Positions 40,354-48,141 of a DNA stretch of 53,232 bases are shown piece by piece. A program made the position numbers and the translations under genes. This DNA comes from Bradyrhizobium jicamae (GTDB lineage: Bacteria; Pseudomonadota; Alphaproteobacteria; Rhizobiales; Xanthobacteraceae), in NCBI RefSeq assembly GCF_018130215.1, contig NZ_JAFCKQ010000057.1, forward strand, positions 1 to 53,232, read 5' to 3'. Positions within the stretch are counted from its first letter, which is position 1. Every line of letters starts with the position of its first letter. The notes beneath the pieces were generated by a model. The model saw nothing but the letters and a program-made list of their open reading frames with translations. It was not told the origin of the DNA and did not search any database.

Positions 40354-40554
40354 ATGAACCACTCGATCTACAGCGCAGACCGCACGACCCATTTGAAGAT
40401 CGTGGTCGTTGCGTTGGTCGCGGGGATTCTGGTGGCTGGTTTCGGTATCACGGCCCACAACTCGTCGGACGAGGGTTACGCCCAGACGGCGCGGGTGATG
40501 AAGGCCGGAAAGGCGGTAACGATCACGAGTTCGGGCACGTCGCTCGTTCGGTAA
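40354..40554 (+). CDS. Small single-span membrane protein, stress-regulated
   Basis: 66 residues; CAGGAG precedes the ATG at 40354. It reads MNHSIYSADRTTHLKIVVVA, then a membrane segment (IVVVALVAGILVAGFGITA) and a polar tail with Lys and Ser (MKAGKAVTITSSGTSLVR). I recognise it as a small protein present in multiple copies or species of Bradyrhizobium. An exact EcfG promoter upstream and a strong terminator at 40648 make it a monocistronic general-stress gene. Function unknown; type II topology with a periplasmic tail is likely. Confidence 0.8.
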   Translation: MNHSIYSADRTTHLKIVVVALVAGILVAGFGITAHNSSDEGYAQTARVMKAGKAVTITSSGTSLVR

Positions 40555-40647
40555 AGGAGAATTTCACGGAATTCACGTGGCTCTTTACAGCCCCCCAAAG
40601 TCGCTACGTGGATATTAAGACCCCCAACTACCCCCAAGTTGACTGTT

Positions 40648-40682
40648 GAAAACGCCCGCTCCCCACGGGCGTTTTCTTTTTG
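40648..40682 (+). terminator. Factor-independent terminator of the small stress gene
   Basis: GAAAACGCCCG (40648-40658) and CGGGCGTTTTC (40666-40676) form an 11-bp stem with a 7-base loop, followed by TTTTTT. It ends transcription about 100 bp after the small gene and also guards the convergent anti-sigma gene. Confidence 0.9.
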
Positions 40683-40701
40683 TGCCCGAGGACGAACAGG
40701 G

Positions 40702-41640
40702 CTATTGCGGCGCCGAGCCGGGCACGGTCTCGATCAGCTTGCCGGTCAGGATCGGCGCCGAGGTCGGCTGCCCATTGGGTGAGCCACCGGCCTGCTCGAC
40801 GGTCACGGCGTAGGTCGCGCCATTGATTACGTCGGGCGCATAGGACGACAGCACCGGGCGTGCCGTGAAGTCGCTCGTTCCGATCACGCCGAGCGAGCGC
40901 GGCTGCGGCAACTTGTCGGAGATCAGCCAGAGCTCGAAGCTCTTGCCGGGCTCGGCCGTGGCACCGACCCGGCGGACGGTGAAGTTCTTGGTGGCGCCGT
41001 CAATCGTCAGGATGAAGGCGGGGCCGCCGCCCTGCCCTTGCAGCAGCGCGACATATTGTGCCGACGGCGTCAGCGCCGGTGCCGGCACCTTCACTTCCAC
41101 GGTCTGGATGCGCGGCTTCGGCCGGATCGCCTCCGGCAGCGCATCGGGCCGGAAGATCTGCAACCCGAACATCACGAGCAGCGCCGCGGCGATCGCGCTG
41201 GTGACGGAGGCGATGCTGCGCCAGCGCCTCACGCGGCTCGCAAGATCGATGACGTTGCTTTCACCGGCGACCGGGACGGCCGGCGCCTGCCTGATCTCGG
41301 CGAAGATCGGCCTGACCTCTGCCGGCTCGGCCTCCGGCGCAGGTGAGGTCGGCACAAGCGACGGCGGCACAGGCGACGGCGCCGCGGCCTCTTCGGGCCG
41401 TGCCGGCGCATCGTCGGACAGCGCGAGCGCGGTCTTGATGTTCTCCCAAACGATCGGGCGCGGCTCGACCGAGCCGACCATCTGGTTCAGCGAACCGAGC
41501 CTGAACTCCCAGGCCTGCACGATCGCGGCGAACTCCGGATCGACGGCCATCATGGCCTCGACCTGCATGCGCTCATCGGCTTCGAGTGTCCCGAGCGCAT
41601 ATTCCGCAGCGAGCACGATATGGTCTTCGCTATAGGCCAT
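40702..41640 (-). CDS. Anti-sigma factor (RskA-like)
   Basis: 312 residues from the ATG at 41638-41640; a GTG immediately upstream (41641-41643), directly after the sigma stop, is an alternative start. The N-terminus AYSEDHIVLAAEYALGTLEA is the sigma-binding helical part of such factors. A Pro/Ala-rich linker (residues 80-110) precedes one membrane helix (SIASVTSAIAAALLVMFGLQ), and the C-terminal RskA domain includes KSFELWLISDKLPQPRSLGV. It holds the adjacent sigma factor at the membrane until released by proteolysis or another signal. The gene is translationally adjacent to the sigma gene. Confidence 0.9.
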   Translation of the reverse strand: MAYSEDHIVLAAEYALGTLEADERMQVEAMMAVDPEFAAIVQAWEFRLGSLNQMVGSVEPRPIVWENIKTALALSDDAPARPEEAAAPSPVPPSLVPTSPAPEAEPAEVRPIFAEIRQAPAVPVAGESNVIDLASRVRRWRSIASVTSAIAAALLVMFGLQIFRPDALPEAIRPKPRIQTVEVKVPAPALTPSAQYVALLQGQGGGPAFILTIDGATKNFTVRRVGATAEPGKSFELWLISDKLPQPRSLGVIGTSDFTARPVLSSYAPDVINGATYAVTVEQAGGSPNGQPTSAPILTGKLIETVPGSAPQ

Positions 41641-41643
41641 CAC

Positions 41644-42189
41644 TCAGAGTCCAAGACACTCCCGGATATCCAACATGCTGCGGCGCAGCCAGGTCTTCAC
41701 CGTATTCACCGGTGTCTCGAACTTCGCGGCGAGCTGCTCGCGGCTCCAGCCGTTGTAATAGGCCAGCAGCACGAGCTTCTGCCGATCCGGCTCCAGGCGG
41801 CCGATGCACTCCAGCAGACGCCGCAACTCTTCCGTCATTTCGCGGCGAGCCAGCGGATCGGGCGAGTCGGCCACGGCTTCCATGGCGGCCGGCTCGTCCT
41901 CCAGCGAGACCTCGCTGCGCTTGCGCACGACATCGATGGCGCGGTTGCGCGCAATCGACGCCATCCACGTGATCGGAGACGACACGGCCGGATTGAACTG
42001 ACCGGCGCTATTCCAGATCTTGACGTAAGCCTCTTGAATGACCTCTTCCGCGAGGTCCTGACGCCGCAAGATACGGAGCACGACACCAAAGAGTTTCGCG
42101 CGGGTGGCGACATAGAGGCGCTCGAAGGCGGCCTGATCCCGCTTCGCGACGGCAGCGATCAGCTCGACCAGCTCAGCCGGCGTCAGCAT
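41644..42189 (-). CDS. ECF sigma-70 family RNA polymerase sigma factor (SigK-like)
   Basis: 181 residues. Region 2 is FERLYVATRAKLFGVVLRIL and EVIQEAYVKIWNSAGQFNPA, with TWMASIARNRAIDVVRKR; region 4 is RLEPDRQKLVLLAYYNGWSR and LAAKFETPVNTVKTWLRRSM. These are complete, so an active sigma factor is expected. Together with its RskA-like anti-sigma partner it would control an envelope or oxidative response. It is not EcfG; the EcfG-type promoter nearby is read by a different sigma. It lies between flhA and the fliJ-fliI operon. Confidence 0.93.
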   Translation of the reverse strand: MLTPAELVELIAAVAKRDQAAFERLYVATRAKLFGVVLRILRRQDLAEEVIQEAYVKIWNSAGQFNPAVSSPITWMASIARNRAIDVVRKRSEVSLEDEPAAMEAVADSPDPLARREMTEELRRLLECIGRLEPDRQKLVLLAYYNGWSREQLAAKFETPVNTVKTWLRRSMLDIRECLGL

Positions 42190-42330
42190 TCAGCGCCCCC
42201 AAAGCCCGCTTCCCCCTTCACGTCGCCGCCAGTCGTTCGTGGTCACTTGTCTCGTTGTCACGCGTCTCCGGGACGGTGGTAGCATAGTTTCCGGCCACAC
42301 GGTCCACCAGTGGGACAGTTGAGGACATTG

Positions 42331-42363
42331 TCAAACAAAAACCCGGGACGAGGGCCCGGGTTT
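42331..42363 (-). terminator. Factor-independent terminator of fliI-fliJ
   Basis: AAACCCGGG (42339-42347) and CCCGGGTTT (42355-42363) pair with a 7-base loop. Reading the minus strand the stem is followed by TTTTTGTTTG. It lies just after the fliJ stop (42392). Confidence 0.85.
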
Positions 42364-42391
42364 CTTCGTCTTTCGACGTGGATGGAATGCG

Positions 42392-42811
42392 TCAGGCGAT
42401 GACGCCGAGACGGGCGCGCATCAGGCCGATCGAGTCCATGTCGGCCTGCTCGCGCGCGCTCTCCTCGGCGCGCTCGCGCGCCTGGTCGCGCTCGTCGAGC
42501 AGCTCGACCTTTTTCAATTCCTCGAAGGCCTCGCCCAGCAGCGCCTTGGCATCCTCGAGCTGGGTGCGCAGTTCATCGGCCGAGCGGGTCAGGTTCTCGC
42601 GGCGCTGGATCGCAGCCTTGGCATAGGTCGGATAGGCGAAGTGGGAGGGATCGTTGATCCCGGCGCGCTCCTGCTCGACCTGGATCTCACGCTCGAGCTC
42701 CACCGACATGCGGTGGAAGTCGGCGATCATGCCTTCGATCTGGGTAACCCGGCGGCGCTTCTCGTCGACCTGAAATTTCTTCAGGCGGATCAGCGTTTCT
42801 CGTGACTTCAT
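42392..42811 (-). CDS. fliJ: Flagellar export protein FliJ
   Basis: 139 residues, almost all predicted coiled coil. It starts MKSRETLIRLKKFQVDEKRR, and the long helix continues through MIADFHRMSVELEREIQVEQ. FliJ is the stalk-like protein that fits into the FliI ATPase ring and contacts FlhA in the flagellar type III export apparatus. The length and the position directly downstream of fliI (109 bp) support the call. A terminator follows at once. Confidence 0.9.
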   Translation of the reverse strand: MKSRETLIRLKKFQVDEKRRRVTQIEGMIADFHRMSVELEREIQVEQERAGINDPSHFAYPTYAKAAIQRRENLTRSADELRTQLEDAKALLGEAFEELKKVELLDERDQARERAEESAREQADMDSIGLMRARLGVIA

Positions 42812-42920
42812 CGACTCATACTCCCCAGAAGTCCCAATTCTGAACGCGGGACAGAGCCGGCTTCCCGCTGGGCCCCGCCGGCATCGCTAATGTTGTGCCG
42901 CCGATGATGGCCTGACAAAG

Positions 42921-44246
42921 TTAGCGTTCCGTTTCCAAACCCGGCAGGATTTGAGCGAGTTGCCGATAGCCGTCGCCGAGGCTGGTGGCCTCGTCCTTGG
43001 CCTGGCGCAGGAACGCCTCCAGCGGCTCGTGGAGCCGGATTGCCTCGTCGACCTCGGCGCTGGAACCCGGCCGGTAGGCGCCGAGACGGATCAGTTCCTC
43101 CATGTCGGCATAGGTCGCCATCACCTGGCGCGCCTTGGTGATGTGGGGCAGGAACTGCTGGTCGGCCGACCGCGGCATGGTGCGCGAGACCGATTTGAGG
43201 ATGTTGATCGCCGGGTAGCGGCCGCGCTCGGCGATCGCGCGCTGCATCACGATATGACCGTCGAGGATGCCGCGTACCGCGTCCGCGATCGGCTCGTTGT
43301 GATCGTCGCCGTCGACCAGCACCGTGAAGATCGCGGTGATGGTGCCGGCGCCGATGCCCGGCCCCGCCCGCTCCAGGAGCTTCGGCAATTCGGTGAACAC
43401 GGTCGGAGTATAGCCCTTGGCGGTCGGCGGCTCGCCCGCGGACAGCCCGATCTCGCGCTGCGCCATCGCAAAGCGCGTCACCGAGTCCATCAGGCACAGC
43501 ACGTCCTTGTCCTCATCGCGGAAATACTCGGCCACCGCGAGCGTGAGATAGGCCGCCTGCCGCCGCATCAAGGCCGGCTCGTCCGAGGTTGCGACCACCA
43601 CGACCGAACGGGCGAGGCCCTCCTCGCCGAGGTCCTCCTGCAGGAATTCCTGTACCTCGCGGCCGCGTTCGCCGATCAGCCCGATCACCGAGATGTCGGC
43701 ATCGACATTGCGCGCCAGCATCGACAGCAGCACCGACTTGCCGACGCCGGAGCCGGCGAAGATGCCGAGCCGCTGGCCGCGGCAGCAGGTCAGGAATGTA
43801 TTGAGCCCACGCACGCCGAGATCGAGCGGGGCACCGACGCGCCTGCGCGAATGCGCCGGTGGCGGCGAATTGCGAAAGGGCATCGGCGAGGCGCCCTGCG
43901 TGAGCGGACCCTTGCCGTCGATCGGCTCGCCCATCGCGTTGATGACGCGACCGAGCCAGGCCGGCGACGGCCGCACCTGACTCGCCGCATTGGCGATCAC
44001 GGCGCGGCAGCCGCGCCGGACTCCCTCGAGCCCGCCGAACGGCATCACCACCGCGTTGCTGCCCGAGAAGCCGATCACCTCGGCCGGGATGAAGCGGCCG
44101 CTGCCGACGTCGATCACGATGCGGGCACCGACCGACATCGCGTGGATGGGACCTGCAATCTCTACCATCAGCCCCCGGACGCCAACCACACGGCCATAAA
44201 TATTGACGCCGTCGATGTCGCCGATTTGCTCCGCCAGCGCCTTCAT
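42921..44246 (-). CDS. fliI: Flagellum-specific ATP synthase FliI
   Basis: 441 residues. The Walker A motif is LGIFAGSGVGKSVLL near residue 160-175, Walker B is DVLCLMDSVTRFAMAQREIG, and the F1-type signature SAGEPPTAKGYTPTVF is present. It is the hexameric ATPase that powers and unfolds cargo for flagellar protein export at the cytoplasmic side. It is divergent from ctrA across 369 bp, a layout seen in related alphaproteobacteria where CtrA helps control flagellar genes. Confidence 0.97.
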   Translation of the reverse strand: MKALAEQIGDIDGVNIYGRVVGVRGLMVEIAGPIHAMSVGARIVIDVGSGRFIPAEVIGFSGSNAVVMPFGGLEGVRRGCRAVIANAASQVRPSPAWLGRVINAMGEPIDGKGPLTQGASPMPFRNSPPPAHSRRRVGAPLDLGVRGLNTFLTCCRGQRLGIFAGSGVGKSVLLSMLARNVDADISVIGLIGERGREVQEFLQEDLGEEGLARSVVVVATSDEPALMRRQAAYLTLAVAEYFRDEDKDVLCLMDSVTRFAMAQREIGLSAGEPPTAKGYTPTVFTELPKLLERAGPGIGAGTITAIFTVLVDGDDHNEPIADAVRGILDGHIVMQRAIAERGRYPAINILKSVSRTMPRSADQQFLPHITKARQVMATYADMEELIRLGAYRPGSSAEVDEAIRLHEPLEAFLRQAKDEATSLGDGYRQLAQILPGLETER

Positions 44247-44615
44247 TGCGAAAACCTTAAGTTTCCGCGTTTTTGGCTTTGCCGCTTAACTTCGTGTTTA
44301 CCCGCATCGTTAATCATTGCGTCACTGTCTTTGGTGACTGAGGTCGCGCTTGCCCATCAGAAGAAGGGTGAGTCGCGAGAGTCGGTTAGACCCGTCTCTT
44401 AATGTGGAATCTGAACGAGAACGGATAGGAAAAGCTTCTTCTACGCAATATCTTAGGGCGATTCGACAAAAATTGCACGGTTAGAGCTTGCGAAGAGGAA
44501 TCAGTTTTTGTTAACCATAGCTCGTCAGGATCCGAATCAGTTGTTCAAAGGCGTTCTGTAAGTGCCGCGAGTGCGGCCGACCTGACGCCCGGAGCGGCGA
44601 CGATGGGGAACTGGC
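44247..44615. other. 369-bp divergent promoter region between fliI and ctrA
   Basis: AT-rich for this genome, with no gene. It should hold promoters for fliI-fliJ and ctrA. TTAA-rich words occur at 44268-44271, 44286-44289, 44311-44314 and 44514-44517. Only the site at 44286-44301 resembles a whole CtrA box, and it is listed separately. I do not see another defined motif. Confidence 0.5.
44286..44301. promoter_or_regulatory. Candidate CtrA box
   Basis: TTAA-CTTCGTG-TTTAC at 44286-44301 fits the CtrA site TTAA-N7-TTAAC with one mismatch in the second half. It stands 40-55 bp upstream of fliI, so CtrA regulation of the flagellar ATPase is plausible. Confidence 0.4.
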
Positions 44616-45317
44616 ATGCGCGTTTTGCTGATTGAAGATGACAGCGCCGTCGCGCAGTCGATCGAGCTGATGCTCAAGTCCGAGAGTTTCAACGTCTATA
44701 CGACGGACCTCGGAGAAGAAGGCGTCGATCTCGGCAAGCTTTACGACTACGACATCATCCTGCTGGACCTCAACCTGCCCGACATGTCCGGCTACGACGT
44801 GCTGAAGCAGCTTCGGGTCTCCAAGATCAAAACTCCCATTCTGATCCTCTCCGGCCTCGCCGGCATCGAGGACAAGGTCAAGGGTCTCGGCGTCGGTGCC
44901 GACGACTACATGACCAAACCCTTCCACAAGGACGAGTTGGTCGCCCGTATCCATGCGATCGTGCGCCGCTCCAAGGGGCACGCCCAGTCGGTGATCCAGA
45001 CCGGAGACCTCGTGGTCAATCTCGACACCAAGACGGTCGAGGTGGGCGGCCAGCGCGTGCACTTGACCGGCAAGGAATACCAGATGCTGGAGCTGCTCTC
45101 GCTCCGCAAGGGCACCACGCTCACCAAGGAAATGTTCCTCAACCACCTCTACGGCGGCATGGACGAGCCGGAGTTGAAGATCATCGACGTCTTCATCTGC
45201 AAGCTGCGCAAGAAGCTCGCCAACGCCTCCGAAGGCCGCAACTTCATCGAGACCGTGTGGGGCCGCGGCTACGTGTTGCGCGAGCCGCACGAGGCCGACG
45301 AGCGCATCCCGGCCTGA
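44616..45317 (+). CDS. ctrA: Cell-cycle response regulator CtrA
   Basis: 233 residues. The receiver domain has the acidic pocket (IEDD), phosphoacceptor Asp51 (IILLDLNLPDMSGYDVL) and Lys in YMTKPFHKDELVARIHAIVR. The OmpR-type winged helix ends EPELKIIDVFICKLRKKLAN and FIETVWGRGYVLREPHEAD. These are highly conserved CtrA sequences. CtrA controls flagellar, chemotaxis and cell-cycle genes in alphaproteobacteria; in this group it is often dispensable and regulates motility. It has its own terminator at 45362. Confidence 0.97.
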   Translation: MRVLLIEDDSAVAQSIELMLKSESFNVYTTDLGEEGVDLGKLYDYDIILLDLNLPDMSGYDVLKQLRVSKIKTPILILSGLAGIEDKVKGLGVGADDYMTKPFHKDELVARIHAIVRRSKGHAQSVIQTGDLVVNLDTKTVEVGGQRVHLTGKEYQMLELLSLRKGTTLTKEMFLNHLYGGMDEPELKIIDVFICKLRKKLANASEGRNFIETVWGRGYVLREPHEADERIPA

Positions 45318-45361
45318 TCACGAGCTTCCTGTAGACCTCTCGCTTCGCGCCTCCTGACCTC

Positions 45362-45388
45362 AACCCCGCCGCAAATGGCGGGGTTTTT
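45362..45388 (+). terminator. Factor-independent terminator of ctrA
   Basis: AACCCCGCC (45362-45370), loop GCAAAT, GGCGGGGTT (45377-45385), then TTT. A classic stem followed by a T-run, 45 bp after the ctrA stop. Confidence 0.92.
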
Positions 45389-45430
45389 GTTTGGGGCATT
45401 GTGAACCATGTCACCCTTGGGTGCTCGATA

Positions 45431-45459
45431 TTGATCGCACAATCCAGGCGGGAAATAAT
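45431..45459 (+). promoter_or_regulatory. Putative sigma-70 promoter of the ATP-grasp pair
   Basis: TTGATC (45431-45436), 17 bases, AATAAT (45454-45459). The -10 differs from TATAAT at one base and the -35 from TTGACA at two. A GGCGGG/CCCGCC dyad (45447-45452 / 45461-45466) overlaps the -10 and may bind a regulator. Confidence 0.4.
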
Positions 45460-45498
45460 CCCCGCCCGGACCTCGTTCCCCGAACGATCGGTACGCCC

Positions 45499-46392
45499 AT
45501 GTTCATCCTGCTTGGTGCCTCCGACGATCCGTGTCTTCTGGCTGTCAGCCGCGCGCTGGCCGCACGGTCGCATGAAACCCGGACCATCAGCCACCCCTTC
45601 ATGGATCCGGCGTGCTCGGCCTGGCGCTTCGACAGCCAGCGATCGGATGCTGTCCTGGCGATCGAGGGCAAGTCGGTTGCGATTGACGGCGTGCTGGCGG
45701 CGCGCCGTGTCGCCCCGCTGGCCGGGCCACATGCGGAATGGTCGCAGGAAGACCTGCTCTACAATCGGGCCGAGGTCGAGGCGGCCCTGCTCGGCTGGTT
45801 ATGGGGCCTGCCATGCCCCGTGATCGATCGGCCGCCCGCATGGTCGTGGTATGGCATGCGGCGGCCGATACTCGTCTGGAGCGCATTGTTGCGGCAACAT
45901 GGCCTGCCCGCGCTCGACAGCGTCATCACCGGAGACGTCGGTGAGATCATGCGGTTTCTGGCGCCTCAGGGCGGGGCCGCCATCGAGCATGCGAATGGTT
46001 GCGGGGCGCGCCAGCTCGTACCAGAGACAAGAGCGGCTGAAATCGCGGAACACGCGCCACTGGCGCCCATACGGCTGACGGAACTCCACGACGGCGCGTG
46101 GCGCGCCTGTGTCGCCGGACCGCATCTGGTCTGGGACGATGGCACGCCGGATGCCGCAACGCAGATCTCCGCGCGGCTGCGCGCGTTCGCGGCCGCGGCC
46201 GGCCTTCGGTTTGTGGAATTCGTCGTCACGTCGGACGAGAAGCCGCGCGTGGTCGATATCGAACATCGTCCACGCTTCGAGTTGTTCGGTCCGCTCGCGC
46301 AGCGGGCCATCGCGGGAGGCGTGGCCGATGCGCTGACACGGAACGGCAACGTCCGCCGCGACGGCGAGACGCTCGCGCGGGGATCGCCATGA
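45499..46392 (+). CDS. ATP-grasp-like protein, apparently degenerate partner
   Basis: 297 residues (start MFILLGASDDPCLLAVSRAL). The layout follows the canonical neighbour at 46389: an N-terminal strand-helix domain, a segment reading ALLGWLWGLPCPVIDRPPAW (compare TLPCPVVNP there), and a C-terminal VDIEHRPRFELFG in the place of FEANPSPGFLF. There the metal-binding Asn is replaced by Arg257 while Glu255 is kept, so I infer loss of ligase activity. It overlaps the next gene by 4 nt (ATGA). Pairs of ATP-grasp proteins modify ribosomal peptides in some systems; whether this one does is unknown. Family assignment rests on comparison with its neighbour only. Confidence 0.6.
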   Translation: MFILLGASDDPCLLAVSRALAARSHETRTISHPFMDPACSAWRFDSQRSDAVLAIEGKSVAIDGVLAARRVAPLAGPHAEWSQEDLLYNRAEVEAALLGWLWGLPCPVIDRPPAWSWYGMRRPILVWSALLRQHGLPALDSVITGDVGEIMRFLAPQGGAAIEHANGCGARQLVPETRAAEIAEHAPLAPIRLTELHDGAWRACVAGPHLVWDDGTPDAATQISARLRAFAAAAGLRFVEFVVTSDEKPRVVDIEHRPRFELFGPLAQRAIAGGVADALTRNGNVRRDGETLARGSP

Positions 46393-47330
46393 TCCTGGTC
46401 TGCGGCAGTATCAGCGAACCCGTCACCGAGCTCGTGTGCGCGCGCCTCGAGGCCGAAGGACTCGGCTACCGGGTGCTGAGCCCGAATGCCTCGACGGGCT
46501 CCACCGCGCAATCGACACTGCATGCACAATGGAGCAACGGCGATTTCCACCACGGATATTTTTCCGGTCCGGATTGGCGTCTCGACGTCACTGACCTGAC
46601 CGGCGTCTATTTCAGGCCGCTGCAGGCACCGGCGGCGAGCCTCCCCGGACTTCCGGCCGCCGCGGCGCAGGCGCTTCAGGCCCGACGGATGGCCGCGCTC
46701 GGTGCGATCGTCGACACGCTGCCCTGTCCGGTCGTCAACCCCGTGATCGCCGGAATGTCGAACAGCAGCAAGCCGCACCAGGCGATGCTGATCCGCGCCT
46801 GCGGTTTCCCGGTCCCTGCAACGCTGATCACCAACGATCCCGCGGCCGCACTCGCCTTCGCGGCCGAGCATGACGACGACGTCATCTACAAATCCATCAG
46901 CGGCGTTCGCTCCATCGTGCGCCGTTTCGGCTCGCGGCAAGCCGAACGGTTGCCGCTGCTGCGTCACGGTCCGGCGCAATTCCAGCAGCGAATCCGGGGC
47001 GCCGATATCCGGGTTCACGTCGTTGCCGACCGGACCTTCGCCACGCGCATCGAGACGCCATCGATCGACTACCGCTACGCCGCCGGCGATGGCCAGCCGA
47101 TCGTGATGCGGCCGACCGAACTGCCCTGCGAGGTCGAACGCAGATGCATCGCGTTGACGAAGCAGTTGGGCTTGCTGTTTGCCGGGATCGATCTGAAGGA
47201 AACACGGGACGGCGAGTATTTCTGCTTCGAGGCCAATCCTTCGCCGGGATTCCTGTTCTTCGAGCGCGCCACAGGTCAGCCGATCAGCACCGCGCTCGCG
47301 CACCTGCTTGCGGGCAAATCGCGCCTTTGA
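46389..47330 (+). CDS. ATP-grasp ligase (RimK/MvdD-like)
   Basis: 313 residues; its ATG overlaps the previous stop. The N-terminal domain (LTGVYFRPLQAP, compare RimK/MvdD GxYxRxP) is followed by the ATP-binding grasp: Lys168 in VIYKSISGVRSIVRRF, FQQRIRGADIRVHVVADRTF, and the metal residues Asp268 (FAGIDLKETRDG), Glu281 and Asn283 (FEANPSPGFLFF). All key residues are intact. Such enzymes join a carboxylate to an amine or hydroxyl using ATP, and MvdC/MvdD-type pairs crosslink graspetide precursors. Here it pairs with a degenerate partner and is followed by a repeat protein rich in Lys, Asp and Thr. Confidence 0.8.
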   Translation: MILVCGSISEPVTELVCARLEAEGLGYRVLSPNASTGSTAQSTLHAQWSNGDFHHGYFSGPDWRLDVTDLTGVYFRPLQAPAASLPGLPAAAAQALQARRMAALGAIVDTLPCPVVNPVIAGMSNSSKPHQAMLIRACGFPVPATLITNDPAAALAFAAEHDDDVIYKSISGVRSIVRRFGSRQAERLPLLRHGPAQFQQRIRGADIRVHVVADRTFATRIETPSIDYRYAAGDGQPIVMRPTELPCEVERRCIALTKQLGLLFAGIDLKETRDGEYFCFEANPSPGFLFFERATGQPISTALAHLLAGKSRL

Positions 47331-47427
47331 TTAAACTCGTTTAGGTTGTATTTTTGCAGAATGCTGCTACATAGTGAACGTGCGCCGGGGTGGCATTTTC
47401 ATCATTCGACATTTTGGAGAATTGATT

Positions 47428-47949
47428 ATGGCCAAAGACCCCAAATCCTCGGAACCATTCGTTTCCCAGCAAGACCGCCCCGCCGTCGGCGCCGACACGC
47501 CGGTCAGCGAGTTGCGGGTGCGCGACCTGCACACGATCCTCGCGAGCGCGGCGCATAACGCGTTGACCAAGATCCAGAAGGACAAGGATCTGGAGAAGAT
47601 CCACAAGGACCTCGACAAGACCCACAAGGACTTCGACAAGACCCACAAGGATTTCGAAACGGCGATGAAGCACTTTCCCGAAAAGGTCCAGGTGGAGAAG
47701 TTTCACCCTGAGAAGGTGCAGCCCGACAAGATCCATCTCGAAAAGCTGCACAAGGACTTCAAGGAAATCGACAAGCAAGTCTTGGAGTTCCCGAAGAGTG
47801 AGCTCGACGCCTTCAAGAACACGCCGGAACTGCCGCCCGATCCAACCAAGATCGGGGGCGATCCGGCCGCACAGATCAGCCAGTTGCAGGCCACTGTCGA
47901 CCAGCTCTCGAGCGAGGTCGCCGAGATGAAAGCCAGGATGGCAAAATGA
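47428..47949 (+). CDS. Lys/Asp/His-rich protein with seven-residue repeats, possible modified-peptide substrate
   Basis: 173 residues from the ATG at 47428 (GGAGA eight bases upstream). The N-terminus ends in VSELRVRDLHTILASAAHNA, a leader-like helix. Residues 53-80 are tandem heptads KDLEKIH, KDLDKTH, KDFDKTH, KDFETAM, followed by looser copies (VEKFHPEKVQPDKIHLEKLH). The C-terminus QISQLQATVDQLSSEVAEMK is a coiled coil. No membrane segment. Position right after the ATP-grasp pair and the abundance of Lys, Thr and Asp suggest a ligase substrate, but it could also be a structural coiled-coil protein. No homologous family recognised. Confidence 0.65.
   Translation: MAKDPKSSEPFVSQQDRPAVGADTPVSELRVRDLHTILASAAHNALTKIQKDKDLEKIHKDLDKTHKDFDKTHKDFETAMKHFPEKVQVEKFHPEKVQPDKIHLEKLHKDFKEIDKQVLEFPKSELDAFKNTPELPPDPTKIGGDPAAQISQLQATVDQLSSEVAEMKARMAK
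47584..47667 (+). repeat. 21-bp tandem repeat within the repeat protein
   Basis: Units begin at 47584, 47605, 47626 and 47647, each 21 bp and encoding KD(L/F)(E/D)K(I/T)H or a diverged form. Units two and three differ at only two bases (CTC versus TTC), suggesting recent expansion. Confidence 0.85.
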
Positions 47950-48141
47950 GCGCCCGCTGCTGCGACGCCACGCAGCGATGAAACGAGCGGCGCTCGCCGT
48001 GCGGGCGCTGCTTGTTGCCACGCCGCTCCAGGCGACATGCTTTCGCCCGTTGAACTGAACCTGATATGGCCGTGCACCGACCAACGGATCGTGCCATCCT
48101 CGCGGCACATGATTCGTGACGGCTCCTGGGGCGCGCGTCGA

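Noticed and set aside
47332..47343. TAAAC-TC-GTTTA dyad and TTGTAT/TACATA promoter-like words before the repeat protein gene
   Set aside because: Short and weak matches in an AT-rich patch; kept out of the feature list as not distinguishable from chance.
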